Shown: positions 58,826 to 64,000 of the stretch, piece after piece
Layout of the letters: every line of letters starts with the position of its first letter
How positions within the stretch are numbered: the first letter of the stretch is position 1
Source: Chrysogorgia sp. JL179-B06
Lineage: Eukaryota; Cnidaria; Anthozoa; Scleralcyonacea; Chrysogorgiidae
NCBI GenBank assembly: GCA_035772405.1
Contig: JAYKKM010000428.1
Span: forward strand, 6,908,001 to 6,972,000
Length of the DNA stretch: 64,000 nt
Direction of reading: 5' to 3'
Translations under genes and position numbers: made by a program
Notes under the pieces: model-generated
The model's input: only the letters and a program-made list of their open reading frames with translations
Database searches by the model: none
What the model was told of the DNA's origin: nothing

Positions 58826-61561
58826 ATGCCTAACCTTAAGAAGTTTCGTCAAAGTCTCCGTCACGAAATGGTAAGTTATTTGCTTCCTTTTTTACCGTCG
58901 ATCAGTAATCATGCTTTACGTTTGTTTGACCTTATTTTATCTAAAACCCGTTTTTCCAGTCACGTTACTTTTATTAGTCGTTGTTTATATCGGGGGGTTA
59001 TTCCGTACGGTTTTAGGTCCTCTTTTGATTTATTGTCTTTTAATCTCCCTGCTATCGATCGTCGTTATTCCCATCACATATCAGCGGCTTGTTCGAGTCA
59101 TTCCCGTCGTTTGATGCGTATCACTATTAAATCTATGTCCAGTAATTTACAACATACTGATGACGACATCTCGGGATGTAAGTCCTCTCTCTCCCAGGTC
59201 TGCCCACCTATTTTGTTTACCGCTATCGTTCAACAAATTCGCATGCTAAATTCCAGAATCTATGTTTTTCTTAAAGACGTTAAGGCGTCCAAATTGGCCA
59301 AATTGCTGGGTCCTTCCCCGAATCCCTCCCAAAGCACTAGTTCCTCTAACGAAGTCACTCGTCTAGTTTTCACTATTCCCTCTGATTTGCCATTATCTGA
59401 CCCCGAGAGATCTGTTCTTGCGAAAGGTCTCAAGTTTGTTCCCAACTCCGGGCCCATCGATCTATTTTCAGTTAAAGAGGATACCGAATCTTTCTTCCGC
59501 CGCATGCGCCTCAAAGCCTTTTTTCATGATAAGCCCACTTTCAATAGCAATAAGGATATTTTCGAAGAACTCAACCCCAAGAAGTCGTCTTGGTCTCCAT
59601 CCGAAGGCGATTTTTCTTCCCTTGATCTTTTCGTAAGACAATGCCGCCATGACATTGATAAATTGCACCCTCCGCGCAGAAAACAAGTTCATAACCTCAA
59701 CAAAGAAGAGCTTCTAGCTTTGAATTCATTACGATGCCGAAATGACGTTGTCATAAAACCTGCGGACAAAGGTGGCGCTGTAGTTGTCTGGAGAGCGGAC
59801 TTGTATCGACAAGAGGCTCTTCGTCAACTCAGCGACACCATCTTTTATACTAAGTTAAATTCCGATCCCACTCAATCTCACCAAAAATCCGTCAAAACTA
59901 CCATCAAGAATTTCATCCAAGCCGGTGAATTGCCTGCCTCTGCATCTAACCTTATATTAACAACCCCCAGAACGCCTGTCATATATTTCCTACCTAAAAT
60001 CCATAAACCTAACAATCCTGGCAGGCCGATTGTTTCCGCTTGTAGTTGCCCCACCGAGCTCGTTTCCAGTTTTCTAGACAACGTTATGTATCCTTTGGTT
60101 AAGAAGTTGCCTTCTTATATCAAAGATACTAAACATGCCTTGCAAATTTTCGACCAGTTATGTTTCAGTAGTTCCGATAAATTTATTTTCACGATGGACG
60201 TCAAGTCCTTATACACCGTCATTCCCCATTGTGATGGCCTTGAAGCTCTGAAGTTTTTCTTTGATCAGCGCACTAATTTAGAACCCTCCACAACCACGTT
60301 ACTCCGCTTAGCAGAACTAGTGCTTACCCTTAACAATTTTTCGTTTGATGGCGAACATTATCAACAAATAAGTGGTGTTGCGATGGGCACCAAAATGGGT
60401 CCAAGCTATGCTAACTTATTTGTTGGTTATGTTGAAAAACAGATCTTTGAACAATACACGGGTCCCTTGCCTGATTTTTTCGGAAGATTTATCGATGACT
60501 GTTTAGGAACAGCGTTGTGTTCACGTGTCCTTTTAGAGCAGTTCATCAACTTTGTTGATGATTTTCATCCTGCTCTGAAGTTCACGTGGGAAATCAGCGA
60601 GACCTCTGTATCGTTCCTTGATATTTTAATTTCGATTAATGGTGATTCGCTGAAAACGTCGGTCTCGTACAAGCTTACTGACTCCCATAGTTATCTTCTA
60701 TTTTCATCCTCTCATCCCAACCACACTAAGCAATCCATCCCTTACTCTCAATTCTTGCGTCTTCGCCGCTTATGTAGCGACGACCAAGATTTTCAAGTCA
60801 AATCAATGGAAATGAGATCTTTTTTTGTCCAACGTGGTTACCCTACCAACCTTTTAGACCTCGCCGTTCAGAAAGCTTTTCTCGTCCCCCGTTTAGACGC
60901 CCTTGAACCATCTTTGGAACGAGTTTCAAACAATAAAATTCCTTTAGTTCTAACATTTCATCCTTTCAATTTTAAAGTTAAAAATATTATTAATCGGAAT
61001 TTTCACATTTTACAAAATGATCCTGAGACGTCAGCCATTTTCACCGACAACCCTTTGGTATCTTTTCGCCGTAATAAAAACATTCGTGACTCCTTAGTAC
61101 ATAGTGCCCTTAAACAAAATACCTTGGCACCAGCGGGAACATTTTCTTGCGGCCGTTCCCGCTGTAACACATGCGCTTTTCTCAATCCCACTACAGTTAT
61201 TACTGCCCCCAAATTCGACCACACAATCCGTCATGCTTTTTCATGCACGTCCACCAACATAATTTATTGCATTTCTTGCGATAAATGCCCTAAAATCTAC
61301 ATCGGTGAAACTGGGCGACGCCTTTCAGACAGGTTTGCTGAACATCTTCGTTCCGTGAGGATCAATGATTGTGACAAACCTGTAGCCCGCCATTTCAACA
61401 GCTCCAACCATTTGGTTTCAGACATGAAAGTCTGTGCCATCCTTCCCATTTCCGGTGGCAACGATAACCGCAAGCGGCAAGAAAAGCGTCTCATTTTTAA
61501 ACTTGGCACCACACATCCTCTTGGTCTTAACGAACGTTTTTTCTTTTATTTAACTTCCTAA
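58826..61561 (+). CDS. PLE-2 reverse transcriptase / GIY-YIG endonuclease, full length
   Basis: 911 codons from the ATG at 58826 (MPNLKKFRQSLRHEM); the open frame extends 65 codons further upstream through the terminal repeat, which is unlikely to be translated. An N-terminal helical and basic region precedes the RT. RT landmarks: VIKPADKGGAVVVWRADLY (about nt 59755-59805), IYFLPKIHKPNNPGRPIVS (59980-60040), motif A FTMDVKSLYTVIPH (60188-60230), GVAMGTKMGPSYANLF (60375-60420), motif C RFIDDC (60485-60502) and VSFLDILI (60610-60634). The C terminus has CGRSRCNTC and then the GIY-YIG nuclease IIYCISC, KIYIGETGRRLSDRFAEHL (61259-61345). It copies the element RNA at a nicked target. No stops or frameshifts are seen, so it is likely functional. 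Distinct from PLE-1, whose motif C is YRDD. Confidence 0.93.
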   Translation: MPNLKKFRQSLRHEMVSYLLPFLPSISNHALRLFDLILSKTRFSSHVTFISRCLYRGVIPYGFRSSFDLLSFNLPAIDRRYSHHISAACSSHSRRLMRITIKSMSSNLQHTDDDISGCKSSLSQVCPPILFTAIVQQIRMLNSRIYVFLKDVKASKLAKLLGPSPNPSQSTSSSNEVTRLVFTIPSDLPLSDPERSVLAKGLKFVPNSGPIDLFSVKEDTESFFRRMRLKAFFHDKPTFNSNKDIFEELNPKKSSWSPSEGDFSSLDLFVRQCRHDIDKLHPPRRKQVHNLNKEELLALNSLRCRNDVVIKPADKGGAVVVWRADLYRQEALRQLSDTIFYTKLNSDPTQSHQKSVKTTIKNFIQAGELPASASNLILTTPRTPVIYFLPKIHKPNNPGRPIVSACSCPTELVSSFLDNVMYPLVKKLPSYIKDTKHALQIFDQLCFSSSDKFIFTMDVKSLYTVIPHCDGLEALKFFFDQRTNLEPSTTTLLRLAELVLTLNNFSFDGEHYQQISGVAMGTKMGPSYANLFVGYVEKQIFEQYTGPLPDFFGRFIDDCLGTALCSRVLLEQFINFVDDFHPALKFTWEISETSVSFLDILISINGDSLKTSVSYKLTDSHSYLLFSSSHPNHTKQSIPYSQFLRLRRLCSDDQDFQVKSMEMRSFFVQRGYPTNLLDLAVQKAFLVPRLDALEPSLERVSNNKIPLVLTFHPFNFKVKNIINRNFHILQNDPETSAIFTDNPLVSFRRNKNIRDSLVHSALKQNTLAPAGTFSCGRSRCNTCAFLNPTTVITAPKFDHTIRHAFSCTSTNIIYCISCDKCPKIYIGETGRRLSDRFAEHLRSVRINDCDKPVARHFNSSNHLVSDMKVCAILPISGGNDNRKRQEKRLIFKLGTTHPLGLNERFFFYLTS

Positions 61562-61671
61562 AAGTTTTTTATTATTTTAGTTTGCTTGGAACTTTTTATT
61601 ATCAGCTTAGGCACTTTCATTGCTTTTCAAGTCTTTGCTTCTATTATTATCGCCTAATCCCCTTGAATATT

Positions 61672-62138
<467 letters not shown>

Positions 62139-62278
62139 TTGCTCACTGCTCGCAGTTTGAGCACTCTGGTGACTCCACAATGCAATCCAACAATGTGTAG
62201 CCGTACATAGTGGGTCCCAAGTCCACAGTTACCATAAAGCCATATGGTGATAGCCGGTAGGGCACATTGTATACTTTC

Positions 62279-62279
<1 letters not shown>

Positions 62280-62347
<68 letters not shown>
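62280..62347. repeat. (TA)n microsatellite bordering duplication copy 2
   Basis: About 68 bp of TA directly before the duplicated block begins at 62348. The 140 bp between the two TA tracts shows no gene. Confidence 0.97.
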
Positions 62348-62350
<3 letters not shown>

Positions 62351-62493
62351 GCACTCTCCTCACAGAGGCTTGCGATTTTATATTCGCTTTTATTATATCT
62401 ACCCGAACTCTTCAAGAAACAACAAGAAGCCTGTGCGGATGGAGTGTCTAAGTTATCTCATCCGGTTCATTGGCAGTGTTAGTCATGAGTTGT

Positions 62494-62500
62494 TATATAA
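62494..62500 (+). promoter_or_regulatory. TATA box of secreted-protein locus 3
   Basis: TATATAA in the same context as 47717; a 5'UTR exon follows and ends at a GTATGA donor (62600). Confidence 0.65.
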
Positions 62501-62739
62501 ATGAGGTTATGAAATATACATAATTCTCAGTAGGAAAGAAGAAACCATCGAAAGAACAGCAAAGGAAACATTGAGACCTGTTATATACTTTTTTGAAAGG
62601 TATGATTTCGATTTTTAAGTAAATTAAATTTGCTGCACATGAGAAAAAGGTATAATGAAAAAGGTATCGAGGAACTATAGCTAGATAAATTGGAAAATGA
62701 ATTTGAGTGAAATATATTTTAAGCTCTGCAGGTAAGAAG

Positions 62740-62781
62740 ATGAAGACGATTTTTCAAGTTATCATGATCATGACTGCACTG
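62740..62781 (+). CDS. Signal-peptide exon, secreted-protein locus 3 (continues beyond window)
   Basis: 14 codons MKTIFQVIMIMTAL, identical in protein to 47942-47983, after a CTCTGCAG acceptor (ends 62731) and before a GTGAGC donor at 62782. Phase 0, as in the complete gene at 53327. By analogy the cysteine-rich exons would lie about 4-5 kb downstream, outside the window. Confidence 0.68.
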
Positions 62782-64000
62782 GTGAGCTCATGCTACATTG
62801 CGAACTTAATTTAGTTATAATTATAAAATTACCTTGATATGTTTATGCGCAAAGATATATATTGGTAAAAGCAACCTCCTAGCAGGAATTAGGTGTTTCA
62901 GAGACCCTAAAAATAAATTAAACATTTCCCGGGGAGAATGGCACCGCGGAGCCCCTAGAATACTCACGCTTAGAGAAGAACACGTGGACATTTTCGCCCC
63001 TCCCCCCAAAGCCAAGACCCTGGCTACGCCACTGAGAGAGGCATTCTCATAGAAAGAGAGACAATCTCTCTTTATATTAACTATATATGGTTAGTCATAT
63101 TTGCATATTCGCCTTGGCCATTGTAATCAATATCTGATATAAAAAATCGCAAAGATATTTAAATCACTATAAAATATTCAGTTTACGATAGTTCATTCAA
63201 TGCCAATGGATTGTCCACGCATATATCAGATTGATATATAATTTCTTGCTTGCCATGAATACCTCTACGTCTTTTATTAATAGTTTTGGCAGACTTAAGA
63301 CGTACGTTAGTGGGGAAGACGCAACGATTTAGGGTATTCCACCGAGAAAATTTTGATATTTTATATTGGAAATCCTTGGGAAATTTCGCAATTTATTATC
63401 AATAAGGGTATTATTATATAAATGGAATTAAACCAGACTGAACCAGTCTTTTTCTATTCAGATTCTATTGAAGCGCTATTAATTTAGTGGGATAAAACGT
63501 GTGACAAAATCATTTGCTAAATCAACGAGTCGCATCATAAAATATACTTCTCGCGTGATCTGATGGTAACGAAGTTTGGCAGAACAGCTAGGCAGGAAAT
63601 ATTCCGAGAGCAATTTCTTATTCGCTGAACTGAACGGGATCTGAGCAACCAACGATTATTATACATGACGTCAGACAAAACTAGACGACATATGTTGCAA
63701 ACGAATTGCGATCGCAAGTTTCTTTCATCCCTTTTACCTGTGGTATGTTCAGACTTCGCTATAGTGGCTTGTTCGGCTCAGCAATTCTCGATCCCTGTGT
63801 TAAAGAGTTCTGTTAACCCTACATTAACCACTGTAGCAGATTTGCTACAGTGATAAGTTGAGGCGAGTTGGTGATCTGTGTGAAGTTACTTTAACTTCGT
63901 TCAATCACTATTGTAGATAATCTGCTACATGTCTTAATTAATTCTATTTCACTAATTGGCTGCACTCCCTTTGATTGACCAAATATTGACCAAATATTTC

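Larger units (their letters stand above)
62348..64000 (+). repeat. Direct duplication, copy 2, runs off the window
   Basis: Partner of 47574-49085. It includes the promoter, 5'UTR exon and signal exon, plus about 100 bp (63055-63160) absent from copy 1. The match continues to the last base of the window, so the true length is unknown. Confidence 0.93.

Overview
The window is eukaryotic, animal-type genomic DNA. It is AT-rich, has genes with short exons split by GT-AG introns, and is packed with transposable elements. The best guess is a marine invertebrate, most likely a cnidarian. That guess rests on a RCHY1-type gene, a death-effector-domain protein, many fold-back elements, Penelope-like elements with hammerhead motifs, and degenerate multi-copy protein families that I associate with anthozoan genomes. 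The taxonomic call is inference, not proof.

Host genes. (1) 13140-14293 (+): an exon of a protein with a coiled coil and a C-terminal death-effector-like domain. (2) 17547-22361 (+): a complete-looking five-exon RCHY1-like E3 ubiquitin ligase (CHY, CTCHY and RING-H2 zinc fingers, 236 codons plus stop). (3) 53327-58249 (+): a four-exon gene for a small secreted protein with eight cysteines. (4) Two further copies of its characteristic 42-nt signal-peptide exon, each with a TATA box and a 5'UTR exon, at 47717-47983 and 62494-62781; they lie in a direct duplication of at least 1.5 kb. The 47-64 kb part is therefore a small cluster of secreted-protein genes.

Mobile DNA, left to right. A 5'-truncated Penelope-like element (PLE) with a fold-back head lies at 1-1780. 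Old cysteine-rich relics, micro-MITEs and twin TIR elements fill 2-13 kb. The RCHY1 introns carry fold-back elements, a 5-bp satellite and a 20-bp minisatellite. A minus-strand decayed multi-copy gene family lies at 27.7-30.2 kb. A 2.87-kb fold-back element with almost no spacer lies at 30518-33387. A decayed BEL/Pao-like pol (minus strand) lies at 33.7-35.2 kb, followed by CR1/L2-like fragments, an OTU-protease relic and an LTR retrotransposon (40529-46816) that itself carries a nested fold-back element. A near-intact PLE (58486-61944) lies between two secreted-protein loci, with 273-bp terminal repeats differing at only two positions.

Most interesting signals. (a) Hammerhead-ribozyme-like folds in two different PLE families and decayed versions at four other places. 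(b) Six fold-back elements bounded by TTAA. (c) The giant hairpin with a tandem-repeat hinge and a small reading frame kept in both arms. (d) The secreted-protein cluster with its conserved first exon. All calls are from reading the sequence; no database search was run.
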